A stretch of 64,000 bases of DNA from Acidobacteriota bacterium (GTDB taxonomy: Bacteria; Acidobacteriota; Thermoanaerobaculia; Gp7-AA8), in NCBI GenBank assembly GCA_021325515.1, contig JAJPHC010000028.1, forward strand, positions 109,019 to 173,018. The letters run 5' to 3'. The notes beneath the pieces are model-generated. The model searched no databases. It was not told where the DNA came from and saw only the letters and a list, made by a program, of their open reading frames with translations. Of this stretch, positions 8,822 to 15,711 are shown in pieces. The translations under genes and the position numbers were made by a program. Numbering within the stretch: the stretch's first letter is position 1; each line of letters starts with the position of its first letter.

Positions 8822-9709
8822 CTAACTCCTCTCCAGCGCGGCGCGATCCCACCGGCCGCACTCTGCCGCGGCGGCGTAGGTCGTCCGGCAGAAGTCGAGC
8901 AGCATCTGTTCCGGATTTTCCGCGCTGCGGAGGTCGTCATAGTGAAGATAGAAGCCGCCGAGGGGCTCGTTGTAATACGCGGCGGCGGGTCGTACGGGCA
9001 TGGCGCGAAACCCTTGCGGTTCCGGTGCCGCATAGCTGTAGAAGGATGCCCGCGGCAGACGGCTGTCGCCGGGCCAGAAGCCGGCGCTGCTCACCTCGTG
9101 AGAATAGGCTTCACGCGTGACCGGATCGGCGTCTTCGCGCTGCGGAGCGCGGCGGCCGGAGAAGCGCGTCACCGCCAGATCGAAACTGCCCCAGAAGAAA
9201 TGCACCGGGCTGCACTTGCCGATGAACTCTCCGCGAAACGCGCTGAATACGTCGTGCGTCCGCGCGAGCGCCCGCCAGAAACGCTGCGCGTACTCCGCGT
9301 CGTAGGACTTGTGCTGAACGTCGCGATCGAGCGGAATCGGATTCTCGCATTCCACCGGCATCGTCCAGATGGTGCAGTCGATGGTTAGCTCCTTCAGCCT
9401 GGCGAACACCTCATCGTGAAAATCGGCGACCGTGCGCGGCGCGAGCGCGACATCCTTCATCGCGCCGTCACTCGTCCGGATGTGCAACTGATGATCGATG
9501 AAGTCGAGCTCCATCTCGAACCAGCGGCCGCCGAGCGGAATGATCGATGTCGTCAGTCCGCGCGCGGAAACGTACAGCGGCACGTGCCACCAGTGATTGA
9601 CGGGAGGCGTCAGCGCCATCCGGATCTTGCCGACGACCTGCATCCAGCGATTCAGCGTGTCGAGGGTCGCCCACCACGCATCGAGGGGAAGGTCGGGCCA
9701 GTCCTGCAT
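8822..9709 (-). CDS. DUF5996 family protein
   Basis: The product has 295 residues. The frame is open further upstream, but the conserved start is 'MQDWPDLPLDAW' at 9709. Family hallmarks are 'WQ/RWMQVVGKIRMALTPPVNHWWH', 'GLTTSIIPLGGRWFEMELDFIDH', 'FIGKCSPVHFFWGSFDLAVTRFSGR' and a His-containing 'FYSYAAPEPQGF'. The fold and reaction are unknown. It has no signal peptide. It is divergent from the exported protein to the right (30 bp between starts) and is followed by the UBP finger gene. Confidence 0.85.
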   Translation of the reverse strand: MQDWPDLPLDAWWATLDTLNRWMQVVGKIRMALTPPVNHWWHVPLYVSARGLTTSIIPLGGRWFEMELDFIDHQLHIRTSDGAMKDVALAPRTVADFHDEVFARLKELTIDCTIWTMPVECENPIPLDRDVQHKSYDAEYAQRFWRALARTHDVFSAFRGEFIGKCSPVHFFWGSFDLAVTRFSGRRAPQREDADPVTREAYSHEVSSAGFWPGDSRLPRASFYSYAAPEPQGFRAMPVRPAAAYYNEPLGGFYLHYDDLRSAENPEQMLLDFCRTTYAAAAECGRWDRAALERS

Positions 9710-9739
9710 GGTTACCACTGGAGGAGTGTAACGAACAAC

Positions 9740-10534
9740 GTGATCCTTGCGCTCGCGCTCGCCTTCGCGACGAACATCGAGATGCCGGGTGAGCGCCTGC
9801 TCGTAACGCTGCCTCACGCGCACGATGCCGCAACCGCGAGACAGGTGATCTGGAGTGAAGAGCCTCTCATCGCCACGATCACGCTCGATGTCTGGGATCT
9901 GCCCGGCGAGCCCCTTCGCGAGATCGCCAGAACTGACCAATGGCACGACGCTGTGAGCCTGACGCTGACCTCCAGACGATCGAAGAGTGCGCTCCCGAAA
10001 GTCTTCGTGCGTGAGGCGCGGCTCCGCAGCTCGCCGCCGGTCATCTCTCTTCAGGCCACGTACACCTTCGGAATGCTCGCGGCTGGAGATTACGAGCTCC
10101 AGGTGCGTGCCGGCCGGTCTCTGAGGACGCTGGCTGTCAGAGTGCGCAGCGGCAGCGAGCCTGAATGGCGCGATCTCTATCTGCGCGACAAGGCGGACAA
10201 GACGAACGACTACCGCACCTTCCGCGCGCTCGAACTGGAGCGCTTCGCACGCGATCCGACGAGAACCGACGCGGCCCACAAACTTCTCGATCGTTCACTG
10301 AACGAAGGCAGTGAAGCCGAGATTCGCCAGGACATCGATCGCGTCATCAAAGCGAACGGGCGCCCCATCAAGCCCGTGAAACAACCTTACCTCCACAGCC
10401 TTCTGCTGGCGCAGGCGAGCGTGCCGGAGCTCGTCGCCCACCGCCCCGACTGGATGATGTATTTCGACAGCAGCGAGATGGCGTTCGTGATCTACTCACG
10501 TTCCAGGCACATCGTGCTAAGAACATTCCGCTGA
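9740..10534 (+). CDS. Exported protein of unknown function
   Basis: About 264 residues if the GTG at 9740 is the start; GAGGAG lies 13 nt upstream, a little far. The next in-frame ATG, at 9782, would remove the hydrophobic leader 'ILALALAFATNI', so GTG is preferred. After the short leader comes a beta-rich region ('ATYTFGMLAAGDYELQVRAGRSLRTLAVRV'), then a charged helical region with 'DPTRTDAAHKLLDRSLNEGSEAEIRQDIDRVI'. I recognise no family. It stands alone, ending 117 bp before the RND operon. Confidence 0.5.
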   Translation: MILALALAFATNIEMPGERLLVTLPHAHDAATARQVIWSEEPLIATITLDVWDLPGEPLREIARTDQWHDAVSLTLTSRRSKSALPKVFVREARLRSSPPVISLQATYTFGMLAAGDYELQVRAGRSLRTLAVRVRSGSEPEWRDLYLRDKADKTNDYRTFRALELERFARDPTRTDAAHKLLDRSLNEGSEAEIRQDIDRVIKANGRPIKPVKQPYLHSLLLAQASVPELVAHRPDWMMYFDSSEMAFVIYSRSRHIVLRTFR

Positions 10535-10651
10535 TCTACACGTCGTGGATTCAAAGGGCGCGACATCCCCTGACCCTTTCGCTACGGAGTGTTTACAACC
10601 CCTCCGCTGTTCTCAACCGCTATCCTGTCCGGATTCGAGGTGCTCAACCCC

Positions 10652-11779
10652 ATGATGAAACGAATGCTTCTGATGCTGGCGGCCGTGTTCGCTTTTCTCG
10701 CGATCATCGGCTCGATCAAGTACACACAATTCAAAACGATGGCGCAGCAGGGTGCCTATGCGCCGCCGCCTGAAGCCGTCACGACGACCGTGGCCAAAGA
10801 AGAGCAGTGGCAGACGACGATCTCCGCGATCGGCAGCGTCGCCGCGGTGAACGGCGTCACGGTCAGCGCCGATCTTCCGGGCATCGTCACGGAGATCCTC
10901 TTCGACTCCGGCAAGCCGGTGGCGAAGGGCGAAGTGCTGGTGCGTCTCGACACGCGCCAGGAACGGGCGCAGCTCGCCGCCGCGGAAGCGCAGGCCGAGC
11001 TCTCGCGCGTCGAGCTTTCCCGCTCGAAAGGCCTTCTCTCCAGCGGTGTGCTGCCACAATCGACCTTCGACAGCGTCGCCGCGCAGAACAAGCAGGCGGA
11101 GGCGCGGGTGGGTGAGATCAAAGCGACGATCGAGCGCAAGACGGTGCGCGCTCCCTTCTCCGGCGTTCTCGGCATCCGCCAGATCAACCTCGGCCAGTAT
11201 CTCGAAGGCGGCGCGCCGATCGTGTCGCTGCAGGCGCTCCGTCCGGCGTACGTCAATTTCAACGTGCCGCAGCAGGACATCGCCACGCTGCCGGTGGGAA
11301 CCATGGTCGAGGTGACCTCCGACGCAATCGGCGGATCGGAGAGCGGCAGAGTGATCGCGATCGACTCGCACATCGATGAGGCGACGCGCAACGTCCGCGT
11401 GCAGGCGGTTTTCGACAATACCTCAGGAAAGCTGCGCCCCGGCATGTATGTCGATGCGCATCTCCCGCGCGGCGTCGCGTCGACCGTCATCACGCTTCCC
11501 ACGTCGTCGATCAGCTACGCACCATTCGGCGACTCCGTCTTCATCGTCGAGCAGTTGAAGGATCCGAAAGATCCGGAGAAGACCTACCGCGGCGTGCGCC
11601 AGCAGTTCGTGAAGCTCGGCGGCTCGCGCGGAGATCTCGTCGCGATCACGAGCGGCGTGAAAGCCGGCGAGGAAGTCGTGACCTCCGGCGTGTTCAAGCT
11701 GCGCCCCGGCGCCGCCGTCAACGTGAACAACAGCATTCAACCGGCGAGCAGCGCAACGCCCAAGCCGGAAGATTCGTAG
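10652..11779 (+). CDS. RND efflux periplasmic adaptor (membrane fusion protein)
   Basis: The product has 375 residues. An N-terminal membrane anchor ('RMLLMLAAVFAFLAIIGSI', about 4-22) is followed by the biotinyl-lipoyl-like half 'VSADLPGIVTEILFDSGKPV' (71-90), a helical hairpin rich in Ala, Glu and Arg, the second lipoyl half ('KTVRAPFSGVLGIRQINLG') and a beta-barrel. This is the MexE/MdtA-type HlyD family; it links the inner-membrane pump to an outer-membrane channel. The start is the first ATG of an ATGATG pair just before the anchor. The permease follows after 133 bp; no outer-membrane factor gene is in the window. Confidence 0.92.
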   Translation: MMKRMLLMLAAVFAFLAIIGSIKYTQFKTMAQQGAYAPPPEAVTTTVAKEEQWQTTISAIGSVAAVNGVTVSADLPGIVTEILFDSGKPVAKGEVLVRLDTRQERAQLAAAEAQAELSRVELSRSKGLLSSGVLPQSTFDSVAAQNKQAEARVGEIKATIERKTVRAPFSGVLGIRQINLGQYLEGGAPIVSLQALRPAYVNFNVPQQDIATLPVGTMVEVTSDAIGGSESGRVIAIDSHIDEATRNVRVQAVFDNTSGKLRPGMYVDAHLPRGVASTVITLPTSSISYAPFGDSVFIVEQLKDPKDPEKTYRGVRQQFVKLGGSRGDLVAITSGVKAGEEVVTSGVFKLRPGAAVNVNNSIQPASSATPKPEDS

Positions 11780-11790
11780 GTTCGCACTTC

Positions 11791-11903
11791 ATCCCGAGCA
11801 ACAGCGAGGGATCAACGGATACACCGGCAGTCTTGAAGGTTCGTGCACGGAGAGTGGGATCGTACGCGCGGTATGAGCGTTGATCCCCCGCTTCGCTCGG
11901 GAT
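11791..11903. repeat. Inverted repeat element between RND adaptor and permease genes
   Basis: The left arm at 11791-11817 (atcccgagcaacagcgaggg + atcaacg) is matched by its reverse complement at 11878-11903 (cgttgatcccccgcttcgct + cgggat). The arms are nearly identical and enclose ~60 bp with no gene. The element resembles a small palindromic repeat or MITE-like remnant. In RNA it would form a long hairpin between the two pump cistrons and could attenuate the permease gene or protect an mRNA end. Confidence 0.75.
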
Positions 11904-11912
11904 AAATCGACA

Positions 11913-14900
11913 ATGAAACTCACAGATCTTTTCATCAAACGCCCCGTTCTGGCGCTCGTCGTCAATCTGGTGATCCTCATCGCCGGCCTGCAGTCGATCC
12001 GCTCGCTGAGCGTCCGCCAGTTTCCGCGCAGCGACATCGCCACGGTGAAAGTGACCACGGTCTACGTCGGCGCCAACGCCGATCTCGTCCGCGGCTTCAT
12101 CACGGCACCGCTCGAGCGAGTCATCGCCGGCGCGGACGGCATCGACTACCTCGAGTCGTCGAGCTCGCAGGGCGTCAGCACCATCACCGTCCATCTCAAG
12201 CTCAACTACGACACGAACGCCGCGCTCACACAGGTTCAATCGAAGGTCGCGCAAGTGCGCAACCAGCTTCCGCCCGAGGCGGAAGCGCCGGTGATCGACC
12301 TCGAGACGTCGGACAGCCAGTTCGCTGCCGCGTATCTCGGTTTCTCGTCGAAGGATCTCGATCAGAATCAGATCACCGACTATCTGACGCGCGTCGTGCA
12401 GCCGAAGCTCAGCGCGATCTCCGGCGTGCAGCGTGCCGACATCTTCGGCGACCGCACGTTCGCCATGCGCGTCTGGCTGAAGCCCGAAAAGATGGCGTCG
12501 CTCGGCATCTCGCCGTCGCAGGTGCATGACGCCCTCGCCAACAACAACTACCTCTCCGCCCTCGGCCGCACCAAGGGCTCGATGACTTCGGTCAATCTGG
12601 TGGCGAACACGAATCTGCAGACCGCCGACGAATTCAAACAGCTCGTCGTGAAGGAAGCGAACGGCACCGTCGTCCGTCTCGGCGACATCGCCGACGTGGT
12701 CCTCGGCGCGGAGACCTACGACCAGCAGGTCAGCTTCAACGGCGAGACCGCGGTCTTCATCGGCATCTTCGTACTGCCGACGGCGAACACGCTGGAAGTC
12801 ATGAAGCACGTCCGCGAAGTGATGCCGGAGATTCAATCGCAACTGCCTGCCGGCATGACGGCAGGCATTCCGTACGATTCGTCGGCGTACATTCAGGATG
12901 CGATCAACGAAGTTCTGAAGACGCTCGCCGAGACGCTCCTCATCGTCATCCTCGTCATCTTCCTCTTTCTCGGATCGGTGCGCGGCATGGTGATTCCGGT
13001 GCTGGCGATTCCGGTCTCACTCATAGGCGCCGTGCTGCTGATGCTGACATTTGGCTTCACGATCAATCTTCTGACGCTGCTGGCGATCGTCCTGTCGGTC
13101 GGCCTCGTCGTCGACGATGCGATCGTCATGGTCGAGAACATCGAACGGCATCTGCACATGGGCAAGACGCCGTTCCAGTCGGCGATCGACGCCGCGCGCG
13201 AGCTCGTCGGACCGATCATCGCGATGACGATCACGCTGGCGACGGTGTACACGCCCGTCGCGCTGCAGGGCGGCCTCACCGGATCGCTCTTCCGCGAATT
13301 CGCATTCACGCTCGCGGGGGCGGTGCTCATCTCCGGCATCGTCGCGCTCACGCTCTCTCCGATGATGGGATCGAAGCTGCTGCGCGCCGGTGACACGGAG
13401 ACCGGATTCGCCGGAATGATCAATCATCATTTCGACATCGTCCGCGGCCTCTACACGCGCTGGCTGGCGGGCACGCTGAACTATCGCCCCGTGGTGCTGA
13501 CGCTGTGGGCGATCGTCATCGCGCTCATCGTTCCGTTCTACATGTTCTCGCAGAAAGAGCTGGCGCCTGCGGAAGATCAGAATTTCGTCTTCGGAATCAT
13601 CCAGGCGCCGCCGAATGCGACGATCGATCAGACGAGCCTCTTTGCGAAAGAGGTCGACAAGATCTATCGCAGCTTCCCGGAGCACGCGTCGACATTTCAG
13701 GTCATTTTCCCGACATCCGGTTTCGGCGGCATGGTGACGAAGCCGCACAACGAACGGAAGAAGAGCACGGCCGAGCTCCAGATCGAAGCGCAGCAGGCAG
13801 CATCGAAGATCGCCGGCATCCGCTCGATCACGCTGACGCCGCCGTCGCTGCCGGGCAGCGAAGGGTTTCCGGTCGACATCGCGATTCTGTCGACGGCGGA
13901 GCCGCAGCAGCTCGCGGAGTTCGCCAATCAGCTCGTGCAGAAAGCGTTCGAGAGCAAGATGTTCATGTTCGCGGACAGCGACGTGAAGTTCGATCAGCCG
14001 CAGGCGCGCGTCGTCTTCGATCGCGACAAGCTGCGCGCGCAGGGCGTCGACCTGTCGCAGGCAGGGCGCGATCTCTCCGTGCTGCTGGGCGGCAATTACG
14101 TGAATCGCTTCAGCATTCAGGGCCGCAGCTACAAGGTCATTCCGCAGGTGAAGCGAAGCGAGCGTCTCACGCCCGATCAGCTTTCGCAGATGTACGTGAC
14201 AGGCGCGGGCGGCAAGCTCGTACCGCTGTCGACGTTCGCGACGCTGCAGACATCGACGGAGCCGCGCGAGCTGAAGCGCTTCCAGCAGCTCAACGCAGTC
14301 CGTATTCAGGGTGCGATCCCGCCGGGTGTACCGCTCGACAGCGCGTTGAAATACATGGAGAACGAGGCGCGCAAGATTCTGCCGCGCGGGTACACGATCG
14401 ACTACGCCGGCGAGTCGCGCCAGCTCCGCGAAGAAGGCGGCAAGTTCCTCGGCGTGTTCCTCCTGTCGGGCATCCTGATCTATCTCGTGCTGGCCGCTCA
14501 GTTCGAGAGCTTCCGCGATCCGCTGATCATTCTTGCCGGCTCCGTTCCGCTGGCGCTCGCCGGCTCGCTGCTCTTCTCGTTCCTCGGCCTCACGTCGATC
14601 AATATCTACAGCCAGGTCGGTCTCATCACACTCGTCGGACTCGTCTCACGCAACGGCATCCTCATCGTGCAGTTCGCGAATCATCTGCAGGAGCTGGGGC
14701 GCACGAAGCTCGAGGCGGTGATCGAGTCCGCAGGCACGCGGCTGCGCCCGATCATGATGACGACGGCCGCGACGGTGATGGGCCATCTGCCGCTGGTCTT
14801 CGCGCATGGGCCGGGAGCCGGCGCACGCAACAGCATCGGCATCATGCTCGTGACGGGGATGATCATCGGCACGGCATTCACGCTGTTCGTCGTGCCGTCG

Positions 14901-14990
14901 ATCTACGTGCTCGTCGCGAGGACCCATCGCGCCGAACCGGTCGTGGAAGGTGAGCAGGAGCCGGCGCTGGAACCTGCAGTGGCGAACTAA
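11913..14990 (+). CDS. RND family efflux permease
   Basis: The product has 1025 residues, normal for hydrophobe/amphiphile RND pumps. It starts at the ATG before 'KLTDLFIKRPVLALVVNLVI', the usual first membrane helix. Two large periplasmic loops alternate with groups of membrane helices. The proton-relay helix reads 'LSVGLVVDDAIVMVENIERH', with the paired aspartates, and the C-terminal half has 'GLVSRNGILIVQFANHLQE'. It exports small amphiphilic compounds with the adaptor encoded just upstream; the substrate cannot be told. Its last codons run into a perfect hairpin. Confidence 0.95.
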   Translation: MKLTDLFIKRPVLALVVNLVILIAGLQSIRSLSVRQFPRSDIATVKVTTVYVGANADLVRGFITAPLERVIAGADGIDYLESSSSQGVSTITVHLKLNYDTNAALTQVQSKVAQVRNQLPPEAEAPVIDLETSDSQFAAAYLGFSSKDLDQNQITDYLTRVVQPKLSAISGVQRADIFGDRTFAMRVWLKPEKMASLGISPSQVHDALANNNYLSALGRTKGSMTSVNLVANTNLQTADEFKQLVVKEANGTVVRLGDIADVVLGAETYDQQVSFNGETAVFIGIFVLPTANTLEVMKHVREVMPEIQSQLPAGMTAGIPYDSSAYIQDAINEVLKTLAETLLIVILVIFLFLGSVRGMVIPVLAIPVSLIGAVLLMLTFGFTINLLTLLAIVLSVGLVVDDAIVMVENIERHLHMGKTPFQSAIDAARELVGPIIAMTITLATVYTPVALQGGLTGSLFREFAFTLAGAVLISGIVALTLSPMMGSKLLRAGDTETGFAGMINHHFDIVRGLYTRWLAGTLNYRPVVLTLWAIVIALIVPFYMFSQKELAPAEDQNFVFGIIQAPPNATIDQTSLFAKEVDKIYRSFPEHASTFQVIFPTSGFGGMVTKPHNERKKSTAELQIEAQQAASKIAGIRSITLTPPSLPGSEGFPVDIAILSTAEPQQLAEFANQLVQKAFESKMFMFADSDVKFDQPQARVVFDRDKLRAQGVDLSQAGRDLSVLLGGNYVNRFSIQGRSYKVIPQVKRSERLTPDQLSQMYVTGAGGKLVPLSTFATLQTSTEPRELKRFQQLNAVRIQGAIPPGVPLDSALKYMENEARKILPRGYTIDYAGESRQLREEGGKFLGVFLLSGILIYLVLAAQFESFRDPLIILAGSVPLALAGSLLFSFLGLTSINIYSQVGLITLVGLVSRNGILIVQFANHLQELGRTKLEAVIESAGTRLRPIMMTTAATVMGHLPLVFAHGPGAGARNSIGIMLVTGMIIGTAFTLFVVPSIYVLVARTHRAEPVVEGEQEPALEPAVAN

Positions 14991-15021
14991 GTGAAGTGCG
15001 GACAGCTCGTCCGCACTTCAC
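14991..15021. terminator. Perfect 13-bp hairpin between convergent genes
   Basis: GTGAAGTGCGGAC / GTCCGCACTTCAC with a 5-nt loop begins right after the permease stop and ends 3 bp before the stop of the opposing small gene. There is only a short T run (gttt), so it may be a bidirectional mRNA 3'-end structure rather than a textbook intrinsic terminator. The core GTGCGGAC motif is the one found in the tandem repeats at 1791-2086. Confidence 0.7.
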
Positions 15022-15024
15022 GTT

Positions 15025-15144
15025 TCAGCGGGAGCGATTCTGCCTCGCGGCCTTGGTCTTCCGATCGTGCTCCTCGGCGTTGTGAATCACTCGCCAGGCG
15101 AAGAATCCAATGACAGCAAGACCTCCCAGCATCCAGGGCAACAT
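15025..15144 (-). CDS. Small single-pass membrane protein (39 residues)
   Basis: I translated this by hand: start ATG at 15142-15144, stop TGA at 15025-15027. The product begins 'MLPWMLGGLAVIGFFAWRVI' (one membrane helix, about residues 3-19) and continues 'HNAEEHDRKTKAARQNRSR', a strongly charged, mostly basic tail. GGAGAGACAAGGA precedes the start. The hydrophobic-then-basic layout with matching codon use argues for a real gene. The function is unknown; small subunits of respiratory or transport complexes look like this. A strong palindrome lies about 50-80 bp upstream of the start. Confidence 0.6.
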   Translation of the reverse strand: MLPWMLGGLAVIGFFAWRVIHNAEEHDRKTKAARQNRSR

Positions 15145-15190
15145 GACGATCCTTGTCTCTCCAGGACGAGTGGCCCTGGAGCCTATTCAG

Positions 15191-15226
15191 CTAAGACGTT
15201 TAAACGTGACAGACAGTCTGTCTTAG
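15191..15226. promoter_or_regulatory. Nested palindrome, operator-like, upstream of the small membrane protein gene
   Basis: An outer pair CTAAGAC...GTCTTAG (15191-15197 and 15220-15226) encloses ACGTTTAAACGT and gacagacagtctgtc, a 15-bp palindrome broken only at its centre. The spacing and symmetry are like TetR-type operators. It sits 47-82 bp upstream of the start of the 39-residue gene on the minus strand, where a promoter would be expected. No regulator gene is adjacent. The rest of 15145-15370 shows no convincing gene. Confidence 0.5.
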
Positions 15227-15370
15227 TGCAGATCGCCGGCGCATCCATCGAGGGATTCGGTGGATGCCGCAAGCATCGTACTACGCTGAGCGAGACGACC
15301 CGCAATTTTCGCGAACCATCGCACAGCTCGCCACGAGACGGCCTGTCGTCTAACCAGTTGCTGCACCAAT

Positions 15371-15402
15371 GAGGCTGCAGGCGCGGCTGCGCCTGCGGCC
15401 TC
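15371..15402. terminator. GC-rich hairpin at the 3' end of the CsbD gene
   Basis: The stem gaggc-t-gcaggcgc / gcgcctgc-g-gcctc has two GC-rich segments and a short loop, beginning a few bases past the csbD-like stop on the minus strand. There is no T tract. It is most likely a 3'-end hairpin for the leftward transcript. Confidence 0.55.
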
Positions 15403-15407
15403 TCACG

Positions 15408-15620
15408 TCAGCGCTTGATCTTGTTGCCGAGGTCGCGAATCTTCTCGCCGACCTTGCGGCGCGCCTTGCCGAAGCCGTGCTCGATGTCACCGGCATCGCG
15501 TTGATTCAGTCCTTCATTCACGAGCTCGGCATCACCGGTTGCGCGCCCGACGCGCGCCTTGATCTCGCCGGCGGCCTGATCCGCACGACCACGAATTTCA
15601 TCCTTGTTTCGCATGCCCAT
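15408..15620 (-). CDS. CsbD-family stress response protein
   Basis: The product has 70 residues. I chose the ATG at 15620 ('MGMRNKDEIRGRADQAAGEI') because AGGAGGT lies 8 nt upstream; a second ATG two codons on is possible. The 'GRADQAAGEIKARVGRATGD' pattern and overall four-helix, charged composition identify the CsbD family, small cytoplasmic proteins of the general stress response (first described in the Bacillus subtilis sigma-B regulon). The C-terminus 'KVGEKIRDLGNKIKR' is basic. The ribosome-binding site is inside a hairpin (separate entry), suggesting post-transcriptional control. Confidence 0.9.
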   Translation of the reverse strand: MGMRNKDEIRGRADQAAGEIKARVGRATGDAELVNEGLNQRDAGDIEHGFGKARRKVGEKIRDLGNKIKR

Positions 15621-15641
15621 GTGCAGGCACCTCCTGCACAC
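15617..15641 (-). promoter_or_regulatory. Hairpin sequestering the SD and start codon of the CsbD gene
   Basis: On the minus-strand mRNA, UGUGCAGG and CCUGCACA pair perfectly around the 5-nt loop AGGUG; a further G-U pair reaches the AU of the start codon. The SD sequence AGGAGGU is split between stem and loop. In the closed form both SD and AUG are masked. This geometry is that of a simple RNA thermometer or a protein-operated translational switch. The fold is read directly from the sequence; the function is inferred. Confidence 0.55.
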
Positions 15642-15711
15642 TTCTCATTGCAGGCGGCGCGCCGGGCGATGGGGCGGGATGCCCCATCGCTGCGGGCGGG
15701 ACGTCCGCGCT

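Noticed and set aside
8186..9388. 400-codon plus-strand frame
   Set aside because: It is antisense to the hemerythrin, UBP and DUF5996 genes, Arg-rich and without motifs; a codon-bias shadow of GC-rich genes.
10535..10651. Promoter for the RND operon
   Set aside because: TTTACA and TATCCT are present but spaced 23 bp or more, too far for a standard promoter.
15067..15372. 101-codon plus-strand frame
   Set aside because: It overlaps the better supported 39-residue gene on the minus strand and the operator palindrome, and shows no protein-like pattern.
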